In this document: one piece after another, positions 27,596-35,780 of the stretch
Position numbering within the stretch: position 1 is the stretch's first letter
Layout of the letters: each line of letters opens with the position of its first letter
Origin: Streptomyces albogriseolus
GTDB lineage: Bacteria; Actinomycetota; Actinomycetes; Streptomycetales; Streptomycetaceae
DNA length: 64,000 bases
Direction of reading: 5' to 3'
NCBI GenBank assembly: GCA_014650475.1
Contig: BMVA01000025.1
Span: 1 to 64,000 of the forward strand
Notes under the pieces: model-generated
Databases searched by the model: none
Told to the model about the DNA's origin: nothing
What the model saw: only the letters and a program-made list of their open reading frames with translations
Position numbers and translations under genes: made by a program

Positions 27596-27919
27596 TCACT
27601 TGCCGAGCGCCCGCTGCAGCTGGCCCTTGTTCATGCTCGAACGGCCCTCGATGTTCCGCTTCTTGGCCTCTTCGTAGAGCTGGTCGCGGGTCGGGCCCTG
27701 GGAGCCCTTCCCGGACCGCTGGCCGCCGCGCTTGCCGGAGGACATGTCCTGCGTCGAGGTCCGGCTGGCGGTCTTCGACTCGCCGGACCGGGCGCGTTCC
27801 TTGTTCACCGTCCGGGCGGCGATCTCCTTGGCGCGTCCGGTGCTCTCGCCCCGGTCCTTCGCGCTCTCCTTGATGTGCTCGTACTGACGCTCCCGCTTGG
27901 GGCTGGAACCGCGTGGCAT
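27596..27919 (-). CDS. Basic protein with Rho-N/SAP-like C-terminal motif
   Basis: A 107-residue very basic, Ser/Lys/Arg-rich protein. The first 75 residues look disordered. The last 30 (TRDQLYEEAKKRNIEGRSSM, then NKGQLQRALGK) form the helix-turn-helix pattern of Rho N-terminal/SAP-type nucleic-acid-binding domains. Such proteins are often annotated as plasmid stabilisation proteins in Streptomyces, but no plasmid function is indicated here. A DNA or RNA-binding structural role is the most that can be inferred. Confidence 0.6.
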   Translation of the reverse strand: MPRGSSPKRERQYEHIKESAKDRGESTGRAKEIAARTVNKERARSGESKTASRTSTQDMSSGKRGGQRSGKGSQGPTRDQLYEEAKKRNIEGRSSMNKGQLQRALGK

Positions 27920-28010
27920 GTCCGCTCACTTTCTCTCGCGCTCGGCGAGCGCTCGGTCGCGTACAGCGGTCGGGTACCCCGGTCTCCGTGATGTAGGGCC
28001 TCGGCCCGCG

Positions 28011-29138
28011 TCACTGCTCCAGTCGGGCGACTCTGCCCTTCTCCCCCGCCGCCCAGCAGCCCCGGTCGGGCGGGCAGTCGACGGTGTCGTACGAGCCGGT
28101 GTCGACCGTCCGCCAGGTGCGGCCGCCGTCGGTGGTCAGGTCGGTGCCGGTGGGGCCGACGGCGAGGGCGGCGGTGCGGCTGTGCGGGAGCCAGGCGACG
28201 CCGGAGCGGTAGGCCGGCGGGGATCCCGCGGCCGGCCGCCAGCCGCGTCCGCCGTCCGTGGTGCGCGCGGCGGCGTCGGGCGAGGGCAGGCCGGGGCTGA
28301 AGTCGCCGCCGACGGCGAGACCGTGGTGGCGGTCGCGGAAGGCGAGGGCGAAGACGCCGCGCGCCGGGTCGCCGGCGGGGATCGGCGCGTCGGTGGCCGT
28401 CCAGGTGCGGCCTCGGTCGGCGGAGTGCAGCACGCGGGCGCGGGCCGCTCCCCCGGTGGCCAGCCAGACGTCCTTCGGCCCGGACGACACCAGGCACTGG
28501 CCGCTCGCGGCGAAGCCGGCCTCGCCCTCCAGCGCCGGGGGCATGCCGGCGTCGGGGAGCACGGTCCAGGAGCGGCCGCCGTCGCGGGTCGACAGGATGC
28601 GGAACTTCCCGTCCACGGGGTCGCTCATGGCGAGTCCGTGGCGGTGGTCGAAGAAGGTGAAGCAGTCGTAGAACGCGCGGGCGTCCGGGTTGCGGAAGGT
28701 CTCGGTCCAGGTGGTTCCGCCGTCGTCGGTGCGGTAGACGCGGGAGTCCTCGCCCTCCCCGATGGCCAGCACCACGGCCCGGCGCGCGTCGAACGCCTCG
28801 ACGTCCCGGAACTGCAACTCGCCCGCGCCGGGCGGCGACACGTCCCGCCAGGTCCGTCCGCCGTCGGTGGTGCGCAGCACGGTGCCGAGGGATCCGGCCA
28901 CCCACGCGGTGTCCCGGCTGACGGCGGCCAGACCGCGGAACCGCACGTCGGGGGCGCCGGTGTCCTTCAGCGACCAGTGCGGGGCGCGGTCCTGGTGCGC
29001 CGGGCCGTGTGCCTGGGCGGGTACGGCGGTGAGCGCGGCGAGTGCCGCGACGCCCGCCGCTGCCGCGGTCACCCGCCGCGGCCTCCGCCCCGTCCGTCCC
29101 GTCGTTCCCGTCCGTCGCGTGCTTCCCGAGCGCCTCAT
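28011..29138 (-). CDS. Secreted BNR/YCF48-type beta-propeller protein
   Basis: A 375-residue protein with an arginine-rich N-terminus and hydrophobic signal segment (VTAAAAGVAALAALTAVPAQA) predicting export. The rest contains at least five Asp-box/BNR-like repeats, such as TDGGRTWR, TDDGGTTWTE, DGGRSWT, ADRGRTWT and TDGGRGWR, spaced by about 50 residues. This is the pattern of sialidase-like or YCF48 beta-propellers. No sialidase active-site arginines or catalytic Asp/Tyr are evident, so enzymatic activity is doubtful; a binding or assembly role is more likely. Some databases label relatives oxidoreductases without evidence. Confidence 0.75.
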   Translation of the reverse strand: MRRSGSTRRTGTTGRTGRRPRRVTAAAAGVAALAALTAVPAQAHGPAHQDRAPHWSLKDTGAPDVRFRGLAAVSRDTAWVAGSLGTVLRTTDGGRTWRDVSPPGAGELQFRDVEAFDARRAVVLAIGEGEDSRVYRTDDGGTTWTETFRNPDARAFYDCFTFFDHRHGLAMSDPVDGKFRILSTRDGGRSWTVLPDAGMPPALEGEAGFAASGQCLVSSGPKDVWLATGGAARARVLHSADRGRTWTATDAPIPAGDPARGVFALAFRDRHHGLAVGGDFSPGLPSPDAAARTTDGGRGWRPAAGSPPAYRSGVAWLPHSRTAALAVGPTGTDLTTDGGRTWRTVDTGSYDTVDCPPDRGCWAAGEKGRVARLEQ

Positions 29139-29373
29139 GGCGGGGGAAGCTAGCCCACCGGCGGGGCGCCGTCCAGAGCGCCCGCCGACGGCGGCCGCCC
29201 CAAGTGGCCCGTGCGGGACGGGAGGAGAGACGTGTCACTCGGGTGCATGAAGGCGGTGACAGAGGTCACTCGCTCTTCATGCGCACGGAATGGCCGATTC
29301 CAGCGTCTCCTCCAGTAGCCGACAGACACGAACCGCCCGGAAGCCAGCCCAGCCGTCACGAGGGAGCAAGGCG

Positions 29374-29787
29374 TTGTCCACCGTCATCGAGCAGTCCGTA
29401 GAGGCCCGCCTGGTCGCCGCCGCGCCGCGGATGGCCGACATCCCCGCCACGCTGCACTACGACGGCGACGACCCGTTCGCCGTCCGCATGACCTTCCCCG
29501 CGCCCGCCACGCTCGAAGGCGTCGACGTGTGCTGGACGTTCGCCCGTGACCTGCTCGCCGCGGGCATGGAGGCCCCCGAGGGGGACGGCGACGTCCGGGT
29601 GCGCCCGTACGGCTACGACCGCACGGTGATGGAGTTCCACGCGCCGGAGGGCACGGCCGTGATCCACGTCCGCTCCGGTGAACTGCGCCGCTTCCTGGAG
29701 GCGACGAGCGAGCTCGTCCCCACCGGCCTCGAGCACCTCCACCTCGACCTCGACCACGGCCTCGCGGAACTGATGCGGGAGGCGTAG
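29374..29787 (+). CDS. ssgD: SsgA-like sporulation/cell-division regulator, SsgD type
   Basis: A 137-residue SsgA-like protein, a family confined to actinomycetes that controls septum site selection and wall remodelling. The family pattern LHYDxxDPFAVRMTF, CWTFARDLL, and VRVRPYG is clear, and the N-terminus (TTG)STVIEQSVEARLVAAAPRMA matches the SsgD branch as I remember it. Its position relative to idi and the laccase also agrees with S. coelicolor ssgD. The start is TTG at 29374, preceded by AGGGAG, with no better ATG or GTG in frame. SsgD has been linked to lateral wall synthesis. Confidence 0.85.
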   Translation: MSTVIEQSVEARLVAAAPRMADIPATLHYDGDDPFAVRMTFPAPATLEGVDVCWTFARDLLAAGMEAPEGDGDVRVRPYGYDRTVMEFHAPEGTAVIHVRSGELRRFLEATSELVPTGLEHLHLDLDHGLAELMREA

Positions 29788-29802
29788 GGACGCGCAGGGA
29801 CG

Positions 29803-29853
29803 CGGCAGACGGCCGGACACCCCGGGTGACGCGGGGTGTCCGGCCGTCTGCCG
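29803..29853. terminator. Strong bidirectional terminator
   Basis: A perfect 22-bp stem: 29803-29824 (starting CGGCAGACGGCCGGACAC) pairs with 29832-29853 around a 7-base loop. It fills the space between the convergent ssgD and GPP34-like genes and ends 4 bp before the latter's stop. This is one of the longest perfect hairpins in the window. Confidence 0.85.
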
Positions 29854-29857
29854 GGTC

Positions 29858-30472
29858 TCAGCGGCCCTTCGGCAGCGACGGCGCGGGGGCCGCGTCGCGC
29901 AGGGCCGTCTCCAGTTCGTGGAGGATCGCGGCGAAGCCGGGGTCCCCCGGCACGGCCGGGGGTGTGCCCGAGGCGGTGAGCGGGAGGTCGGCCGCCGCGG
30001 CGAGGGCGAGGGCCGTCGCGGTCGTGTCGGAGACGTCCGCGGGGGAGGCGGCGCCGGAGAGGACGCGGTGGGCCTCCGCCCGCAGGGCGTCCGCGCGGGC
30101 CGTGTCGGCGAGGACGTGGTCCACGGACGGGAACACGCCGAGCACCCGGTGCTTCTCGGCCCGCAGCACGCCCTCGGCGACCAGGTGCTCGCGGACCGCG
30201 TCCAGGGTGTGCCGGGCGTGCAGCGTCACCCAGGTGCGCCAGCCGTGCGGGAAGGACTCGCTGACCAGCTCCAGCAGCCCGTCGAGGGCCGGGTCGCCGG
30301 TGCGGGAGTCCAGGTCGCGCGGGGTCGCGATGCCGTCGTCGTCGACCAGCAGGCCGCGCCGCGCGAGATCGGCCAGGGCGCCGGCCCGCACCACGGGGGC
30401 GGCCCGGGTGGGGTCGAGATCCCAGGCCAGCAGGCACAGGCGGGCCGGCAGGGAGAGCGGGCCGTTGGGCAC
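29858..30472 (-). CDS. GPP34 (GOLPH3-like) family protein
   Basis: A 204-residue helical protein of the bacterial GPP34 family. Conserved pieces are LPARLCLLAWDLD, VRAGALADLARRGLLVDDDG, and GDPALDGLLELV. In eukaryotes, GOLPH3 binds PI4P on Golgi membranes; in Streptomyces several paralogues exist, and their role is unknown. I chose GTG 30472 because a GAGGAGG ribosome site ends 4 bases before it; a start at 30505 would place that site inside the gene. It diverges from the ABC-F leader region. Confidence 0.75.
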   Translation of the reverse strand: MPNGPLSLPARLCLLAWDLDPTRAAPVVRAGALADLARRGLLVDDDGIATPRDLDSRTGDPALDGLLELVSESFPHGWRTWVTLHARHTLDAVREHLVAEGVLRAEKHRVLGVFPSVDHVLADTARADALRAEAHRVLSGAASPADVSDTTATALALAAAADLPLTASGTPPAVPGDPGFAAILHELETALRDAAPAPSLPKGR

Positions 30473-30522
30473 GGGGCCTCCTCGGTGCGGGGACACGGGG
30501 TCCACGATGTCCGAAAATCGCG

Positions 30523-30551
30523 TTGACGGCCGGTGGGGCCACGCGTAACGT
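30523..30551 (+). promoter_or_regulatory. Sigma-70-type promoter of the ABC-F leader
   Basis: TTGACG at 30523-30528 and TAACGT at 30546-30551 are separated by exactly 17 bp, a good match to the HrdB consensus. Transcription would start near 30558, giving a 5-prime leader of about 235 nt before the ABC-F start codon. Confidence 0.7.
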
Positions 30552-30588
30552 CGTCAGCGGTTCTGTTGCCGTCGATGGGAGAAGGACG

Positions 30589-30600
30589 TTGCTCGTCTGA
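30589..30600 (+). CDS. Three-codon upstream ORF in the ABC-F leader
   Basis: TTG CTC GTC TGA (Met-Leu-Val-stop) begins 8 bases after GGGAG (30577-30581) within a purine-rich ribosome site. It lies about 30 nt into the predicted transcript and upstream of a hairpin and a terminator-like stem. Very short leader ORFs that stall ribosomes in the presence of drugs are known upstream of ABC-F resistance genes. That this one is translated is inference; an ATG at 30575 reads on without an early stop and is a less likely leader. Confidence 0.5.
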   Translation: MLV

Positions 30601-30618
30601 GGTTCTGAGACACCGCCT

Positions 30619-30698
30619 CACACCGGTCAGGTGTGTGCGCTGCGTGCGACCTCGGCGTTCGAGCCGTCCTTGCGGTCCCTCCGCAACGGGGCTTTTCT
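30619..30698 (+). promoter_or_regulatory. Attenuator: leader hairpin plus intrinsic terminator
   Basis: A first hairpin CACACC/GGTGTG spans 30619-30635. A terminator-like element follows: TTGCGG at 30670-30675 pairs with CCGCAA at 30681-30686 around TCCCT, followed by CGGGGCTTTTCT with a four-T tract, rare in this GC-rich genome. The ABC-F gene starts about 100 nt later. The order promoter, tiny uORF, hairpin, terminator and resistance-type gene is that of ribosome-mediated transcription attenuation. Confidence 0.65.
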
Positions 30699-30794
30699 CA
30701 TGCCACGGATTCCTTCCCCGGCTGCCGGTCGTCGTCCCGCGGTGTCTCGATACGCGTGTGCCCCTGATCGAACCGTGCAACCGCGGAGGCCCGC

Positions 30795-32417
30795 ATGTCA
30801 GCTTCTCTCACCTGTCACTCCCTCTCCTTCACCTGGCCCGACGGCACCGTCGTCTTCGAGGACCTCGACGCCGCGTTCGGCCCCGGCCGCACCGGCCTCG
30901 TCGGCCTCAACGGCTCGGGGAAATCCACCCTGCTCAAGCTGATCGCCGGGGAGCTCACCCCCACGGAGGGCTCCGTCAAGGTGTCCGGCGAGGTGGGCCG
31001 GCTGCCGCAGACCGTCACGCTGGACACCGCGCTGCGGGTCGACGAGGCCCTCGGCATCGCCGGGAAGCGGGCCGCGCTGCACGCCATCGAGGCGGGCGAC
31101 GTGGCGGAGGAGCACTTCGAGACCGTCGGCGACGACTGGGACGTCGAGGAGCGCGCGCTGGCCACGCTCGGCGAACTCGGTCTCGGTCACATCGGCCTGG
31201 ACCGCACCGTCGGCGAGGTGTCCGGCGGCGAGTCGGTCATGCTGCGGCTGGCCGCGCTGCTGCTGAGCCGTCCCGACGTGCTGCTGCTCGACGAGCCCAC
31301 CAACAACCTCGACCTGTACGCCCGCAGACGGCTGTACGCGGCCGTCGAGAACTGGCAGGGCGTCCTGGTCGTGGTGAGCCACGACCGGGAACTGCTCGAC
31401 CTGGTCGACCAGATCGCGGACCTGCGCGCGGGCGGGATCACCTGGTACGGCGGCAACTACACGGCGTACGAGGAGGCCCTGGCCGTGGAGCAGGAGGCGG
31501 CGGAGCGCATGGTGCGGGTCGCCGAGGCCGACCTCCGCAAGCAGAAGCGCGAACTGGCCGACGCGCAGGTCAAGCTGGCCCGCCGTAAGCGGTACGGCCA
31601 GAAGATGTGGGACAACAAGCGTGAGCCCAAGGTCGTCATGGGCGAGCGCAAACGCCAGGCCCAGGTCGCGGCCGGCAAGCACCGCATCATGCACGAGGAG
31701 AAGCTCGCCGAGGCCAAGGAGCGGCTCGACGACGCGGTGGAGGCGGTGCGGAACGACGACGAGATCCGCGTCGACCTGCCGTACACCGCCGTGCCGCCGG
31801 GACGCCAGGTCCTCACCGTGACGGATCTGGAGCCGGCGTACGGCGCCCGGGTGAAGGGCCTCGACCTGCGGGGCCCGGAGCGGGTGGCGCTGATCGGGCG
31901 CAACGGCGCCGGGAAGACGACGCTGCTGCGCACGATCGCCGGGGAGCTGCCCCCGGTGTCGGGCGAGGCGACGGCGCACGTCCCGCTGCGGTTCCTGCCG
32001 CAGCGGCTCGACGTCCTCGACCCGGAGCTGACAGTGGCGGAGAACGTGGCGCGGTTCGCGCCGGGCGCCACCAACAACCGGATCCGGGCGCGGCTGGCCC
32101 GCTTCCTGTTCCGGGGCTCCCGCGCCGACCAGCGGGCCGCCACGCTGTCCGGCGGCGAGCGCTTCCGGGCGACCCTGGCGGCGCTGATGCTGGCGGAGCC
32201 CGCGCCGCAGCTGCTGATGCTGGACGAGCCGACGAACAACCTCGACATGGCGAGCGTCCGGCAGCTCACCACGGCGCTGGAGTCGTTCGAGGGGGCGCTG
32301 GTCGTGGCCAGTCACGACCTGCCGTTCCTGCAGTCGATCGGCATCACCCGCTGGCTGATGATGGAAGAAGGAGAGTTGAAGGAAATCACGCCAGAAGCTG
32401 TCGGGTATTCCGCCTAG
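30795..32417 (+). CDS. ABC-F family ribosome-protection-type ATPase
   Basis: A 540-residue soluble twin-ABC protein. Walker A motifs are GLNGSGKSTLLKL near residue 36 and GRNGAGKTTLLRT near residue 375; signatures are VSGGESVMLRLA and LSGGERFRATL; both Walker B motifs end in LLDEPTNNLD or LMLDEPTNNLD. The interdomain linker (about residues 230-330) is long and charged, containing KRYGQKMWDNKREPKVVMGERKRQ, as in antibiotic-resistance ABC-F proteins. These displace ribosome-bound antibiotics. The leader with promoter, uORF and terminator suggests induction by translation inhibitors. The UvrA-like gene follows after 10 bp, likely in the same transcript. Confidence 0.88.
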   Translation: MSASLTCHSLSFTWPDGTVVFEDLDAAFGPGRTGLVGLNGSGKSTLLKLIAGELTPTEGSVKVSGEVGRLPQTVTLDTALRVDEALGIAGKRAALHAIEAGDVAEEHFETVGDDWDVEERALATLGELGLGHIGLDRTVGEVSGGESVMLRLAALLLSRPDVLLLDEPTNNLDLYARRRLYAAVENWQGVLVVVSHDRELLDLVDQIADLRAGGITWYGGNYTAYEEALAVEQEAAERMVRVAEADLRKQKRELADAQVKLARRKRYGQKMWDNKREPKVVMGERKRQAQVAAGKHRIMHEEKLAEAKERLDDAVEAVRNDDEIRVDLPYTAVPPGRQVLTVTDLEPAYGARVKGLDLRGPERVALIGRNGAGKTTLLRTIAGELPPVSGEATAHVPLRFLPQRLDVLDPELTVAENVARFAPGATNNRIRARLARFLFRGSRADQRAATLSGGERFRATLAALMLAEPAPQLLMLDEPTNNLDMASVRQLTTALESFEGALVVASHDLPFLQSIGITRWLMMEEGELKEITPEAVGYSA

Positions 32418-32427
32418 CGTCGGCGGC

Positions 32428-34692
32428 ATGACCCAGCAGGACACCTTCATCACCCTCACCGGGGCCACCGAGAACAACCTCAAGGACGTCTCGCTCCGCA
32501 TCCCGAAGGGCCGGCTGACCGTATTCACCGGCGTGTCGGGATCGGGGAAGTCGTCGGTCGTCTTCGACACGATCGCGGTCGAGTCGCAGCGGCAGCTGAA
32601 CGAGACGTACACCTGGTTCGTGCGCAACCGGCTGCCCAAGTACGAGCGGCCGCACGCGCGGGCACTGGAGAACCTGACGCCGGTGATCGTCGTCGACCAG
32701 CGGCCGGTCGGCGGCCACTCCCGGTCCACGGTGGGGACGATGACGGACGTGCACTCGGTGCTGCGGGTGCTGTTCTCCCGGCACGGCACCCCGAGCGCGG
32801 GCCCGGCGACCGCGTACTCGTTCAACGACCCCTCGGGCATGTGCCCCGGCTGCGACGGACTGGGCCGGACCGTGCGGCCGGACTGGGACCGCATCCTCGA
32901 CCCGGACCGCTCCCTCGCCGAGGGGGCGGTCCGGTTCCCGCCGTTCGCGCCGGGCACCTGGCAGGGGCAGGCGTACACCCACAGCGAGGACCTGGACCCG
33001 CACAAGCCGGTGCGTCGGTTCACGCCCGCCGAGCGGGAGTTCCTGATGCGGGGTCGGCCCGGCAGCAAGGTCACCGTGCAGGGGACGGGCGGCACCTGGA
33101 CCACCGCGTACGAGGGGCTGGCCGACCGCTTCGAACGGCTGTATCTGAAGCGGGATCTGGAGGGGATGAGCCAGAAGACCCGTGACCTGGTGCGGGAGTT
33201 CCTCACCGAGGGCGTCTGCCCCGGCTGCGGGGGCGCCCGGCTGAACGAGGCGGCGCTGGCCTCCCGGATCGACGACCGGAACATCGCCGACCTGTCGGCG
33301 ATGCAGGTGTGCGACCTGATCCCGGTGCTGCGGGAGATCGACGACCCGGTGGCCGGGCCGGTCGCCGCGGCCGCCGTCGCCGCGCTGGAGCGGATCGAGC
33401 GCATCGGCCTCGGCTATCTCTCCCTCGACCGGGAGACGTCCACGCTCTCCGGCGGCGAGGGCCAGCGGCTGAAGACCGTACGGCACCTGGGCTCCAGCCT
33501 GACCGGGATGACGTACGTCTTCGACGAGCCGAGCGTCGGGCTGCACCCGCGGGACGTGCACCGGCTGGGCGAACTGCTGCTGCGGCTGCGGGACAAGGGC
33601 AACACCGTGCTGGTCGTCGAGCACGACCCGGACGTCATCGCGCTGGCCGACCACGTCGTCGACATGGGGCCGGGCGGGGGCGCCGAGGGCGGCCGCGTCG
33701 TCTTCGAGGGGACACCGCGGGAGCTGGCCGCGTCCGGCACGCTGACGGGACGCTGCCTCGGCCGGCGTACGGAGGTGAAGACCCAGGTACGCACCCCGAC
33801 CGGCGAGTTGTGGGTGAAGGGGGCGGACCGGCACAATCTGCGGGACGTCACCGTGTGCTTCCCGGCCGGGGTGCTGACCGCGGTGACCGGGGTGGCGGGG
33901 TCCGGGAAGAGCAGCCTGGTCGCCGAGTTCACCGACGCGCACCCCGAGGCCGTGGTGGTCGACCAGTCGTCCATCGGCATCTCCGGACGGTCCACCCCGG
34001 CCACCTACCTGGGGATCATGGACACCGTGCGGAGGATCTTCGCGCGGGAGACGGGCGCGGAGCCGGGGCTGTTCAGCTTCAACTCCACCGGCGCCTGCGG
34101 GACCTGCGGCGGCCGGGGGGTCCTCTGCACCGACCTGGCGTTCATGGACCCGGTGACCACCACCTGCCCGGACTGCGAGGGTCGGCGGTTCGGCGAGGAG
34201 GTGCTGCGGCTGACCGTCGGCGGGCGGTCCGTCGTCGACGTGCTGGAGATGACCGCGGGCGAGGCCCTGGACTTCTTCCACGACCCGGGCGTACGGCGAC
34301 GGCTGCGCGCCCTGCGGGACGTCGGCCTCACCTACCTCACGCTCGGCCAGCCGCTGTCCACCCTGTCCGGCGGGGAGCGGCAGCGGCTGAAGCTGGCCAC
34401 CCGGCTGCACCGGGACGGCGTGGTGTACGTGCTGGACGAGCCGACGACCGGGCTGCACATGGCGGACGTGGACGGTCTGCTCGGCCTGCTGGACCGGCTG
34501 GTGGACGCGGGCAACACGGTGGTCGTGGTCGAGCACAGCCTTCAGGTGGTGGCGTGCGCGGACCGGGTGATCGACCTGGGGCCGGGCGGCGGGAGGGACG
34601 GCGGCCGGGTGGTGTTCGAGGGCACGCCGGCCGAGCTGCTGCGGGCCCCGGGGTCGTACACCGGGGAGCATCTGCGGCGGGCCGTGGGCTGA
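32428..34692 (+). CDS. UvrA-like (UvrA2/DrrC-type) ABC ATPase
   Basis: A 754-residue twin-ABC protein of the UvrA family. The first Walker A is [15 protein letters not shown], with zinc-finger-type CPGCDGLG and CPGCGGARL; signatures are [10 protein letters not shown] and [12 protein letters not shown]; the second Walker A is [10 protein letters not shown], with [11 protein letters not shown] and CPDCEGRRF. It is shorter than UvrA (about 950) and lacks the UvrB-interaction region, like UvrA2 and drug-resistance DrrC proteins. Such proteins may protect DNA from intercalating drugs. Ten bases after the ABC-F gene, it probably belongs to the same drug-response unit. Confidence 0.85.
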   Translation: MTQQDTFITLTGATENNLKDVSLRIPKGRLTVFTGVSGSGKSSVVFDTIAVESQRQLNETYTWFVRNRLPKYERPHARALENLTPVIVVDQRPVGGHSRSTVGTMTDVHSVLRVLFSRHGTPSAGPATAYSFNDPSGMCPGCDGLGRTVRPDWDRILDPDRSLAEGAVRFPPFAPGTWQGQAYTHSEDLDPHKPVRRFTPAEREFLMRGRPGSKVTVQGTGGTWTTAYEGLADRFERLYLKRDLEGMSQKTRDLVREFLTEGVCPGCGGARLNEAALASRIDDRNIADLSAMQVCDLIPVLREIDDPVAGPVAAAAVAALERIERIGLGYLSLDRETSTLSGGEGQRLKTVRHLGSSLTGMTYVFDEPSVGLHPRDVHRLGELLLRLRDKGNTVLVVEHDPDVIALADHVVDMGPGGGAEGGRVVFEGTPRELAASGTLTGRCLGRRTEVKTQVRTPTGELWVKGADRHNLRDVTVCFPAGVLTAVTGVAGSGKSSLVAEFTDAHPEAVVVDQSSIGISGRSTPATYLGIMDTVRRIFARETGAEPGLFSFNSTGACGTCGGRGVLCTDLAFMDPVTTTCPDCEGRRFGEEVLRLTVGGRSVVDVLEMTAGEALDFFHDPGVRRRLRALRDVGLTYLTLGQPLSTLSGGERQRLKLATRLHRDGVVYVLDEPTTGLHMADVDGLLGLLDRLVDAGNTVVVVEHSLQVVACADRVIDLGPGGGRDGGRVVFEGTPAELLRAPGSYTGEHLRRAVG

Positions 34693-34845
34693 GCCGCGTT
34701 ACCCGTGGTACATCTCATCGTGGCCCGGGGTGGTCCCGTCGGGCGGGGGATTGCATGATGGCAGCGCCGGGGCCCGTGGCCGACCGGCCCCGCGCGGGCT
34801 GAGATGCCCCCGACCACCAGCACGACCGATCCGAAAGGCGAACCC

Positions 34846-35622
34846 GTGCCCAGCAGGAAGGCCCTCGTCCGCCGCCCCGCCCCCTGCCTCGCCGAAGGGC
34901 TGGTGACCCATGTCGAGCGGGAGGAGGTGGACGTCGACCTCGCCGTGCGGCAGTGGGAGGCGTACACCGAGGCCCTGCGGGCGCACGGCTGGGAGACCGT
35001 CGAGGTGGACCCGGCCGACGACTGCCCGGACTCCGTGTTCGTGGAGGACACGGTGGTGATGTTCCGCAACGTGGCGCTGATCGCCCGTTCCGGCGCGGAG
35101 TCGCGGCGTGCGGAGACCCTCGGCGTCGAGGAGGCCGTGGCGTCCCTGGGCTGTTCGGTGAACTGGGTGTGGGAGCCGGGCACGCTGGACGGCGGCGACG
35201 TCCTGAAGATCGGCGACACGGTGTACGTGGGCCGCGGCGGGCGCACCAACGCGGCCGGCGTGCAGCAGGTGCGGGCCGCGTTCGAGCCGCTGGGCGCGCG
35301 GGTGGTCGCCGTGCCGGTGGCCAAGGTGCTGCACCTGAAGTCGGCGGTCACCGCGCTGCCCGACGGGACGGTGGTCGGGCACGTCCCGCACATGGACGCC
35401 CCGTCGCTGTTCCCGCGGTTCCTGCCGGTGCCGGAGCCGTCCGGGGCGCACGTGGTGTGCCTCGGCGGCGACAAGGTGCTGATGGCGGCGAGCGCCCCGA
35501 AGACGGCGGAGCTGTTCGCGGACCTCGGGTACGAGCCGGTGCCGGTGGACATCGGCGAGTTCGAGAAGCTCGAGGGCTGCGTGACCTGCCTGTCGGTGCG
35601 GCTGCGGGACCTGTACGCCTGA
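34846..35622 (+). CDS. Dimethylarginine dimethylaminohydrolase (DDAH)
   Basis: A 258-residue amidinotransferase-fold enzyme that hydrolyses N-omega-methylated arginines to citrulline and methylamine. The catalytic residues known from Pseudomonas DDAH have counterparts: Asp68 in FVEDTV, Glu110 in WEPGTLDGGDV, His163 in VLHLKSAVTALP and Cys248 near the end (GCVTCLSVRL). GTG 34846 was chosen because GAAAGGCG precedes it by 8 bases and it gives the usual length; ATG 34804 would add 14 polar residues. Cytoplasmic, monocistronic. A DDAH of S. coelicolor has been characterised. Confidence 0.9.
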   Translation: MPSRKALVRRPAPCLAEGLVTHVEREEVDVDLAVRQWEAYTEALRAHGWETVEVDPADDCPDSVFVEDTVVMFRNVALIARSGAESRRAETLGVEEAVASLGCSVNWVWEPGTLDGGDVLKIGDTVYVGRGGRTNAAGVQQVRAAFEPLGARVVAVPVAKVLHLKSAVTALPDGTVVGHVPHMDAPSLFPRFLPVPEPSGAHVVCLGGDKVLMAASAPKTAELFADLGYEPVPVDIGEFEKLEGCVTCLSVRLRDLYA

Positions 35623-35676
35623 CCGGCGGTCGGGGGAAGGAACCGGCGCTGGTCAGCGGCCTTTTACGGCGTCCTT

Positions 35677-35726
35677 AACCTACGGCTTCGTAACCTACGG
35701 GTACGTAGCCTACGATGCCGTAGGTT
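35677..35726 (+). promoter_or_regulatory. Cluster of CCTACGG/CCGTAGG repeats upstream of the desaturase
   Basis: AACCTACGG occurs at 35677-35685 and again at 35692-35700; its inverted form CCGTAGGTT is at 35718-35726. Between them, CGTAGCCTACG (35704-35714) and CTACGGGTACGTAG (35695-35708) are also palindromic. All lie within 50 bp that ends 54 bp before the GTG start of the acyl-ACP desaturase. This dense set of half-sites looks like a multi-dimer operator. No regulator gene is adjacent. Confidence 0.7.
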
Positions 35727-35780
35727 GACCGGCACCGCTCGCCGGCGCGTCCGCATGTCCCCGTCCCCCTGGAGCCACCC

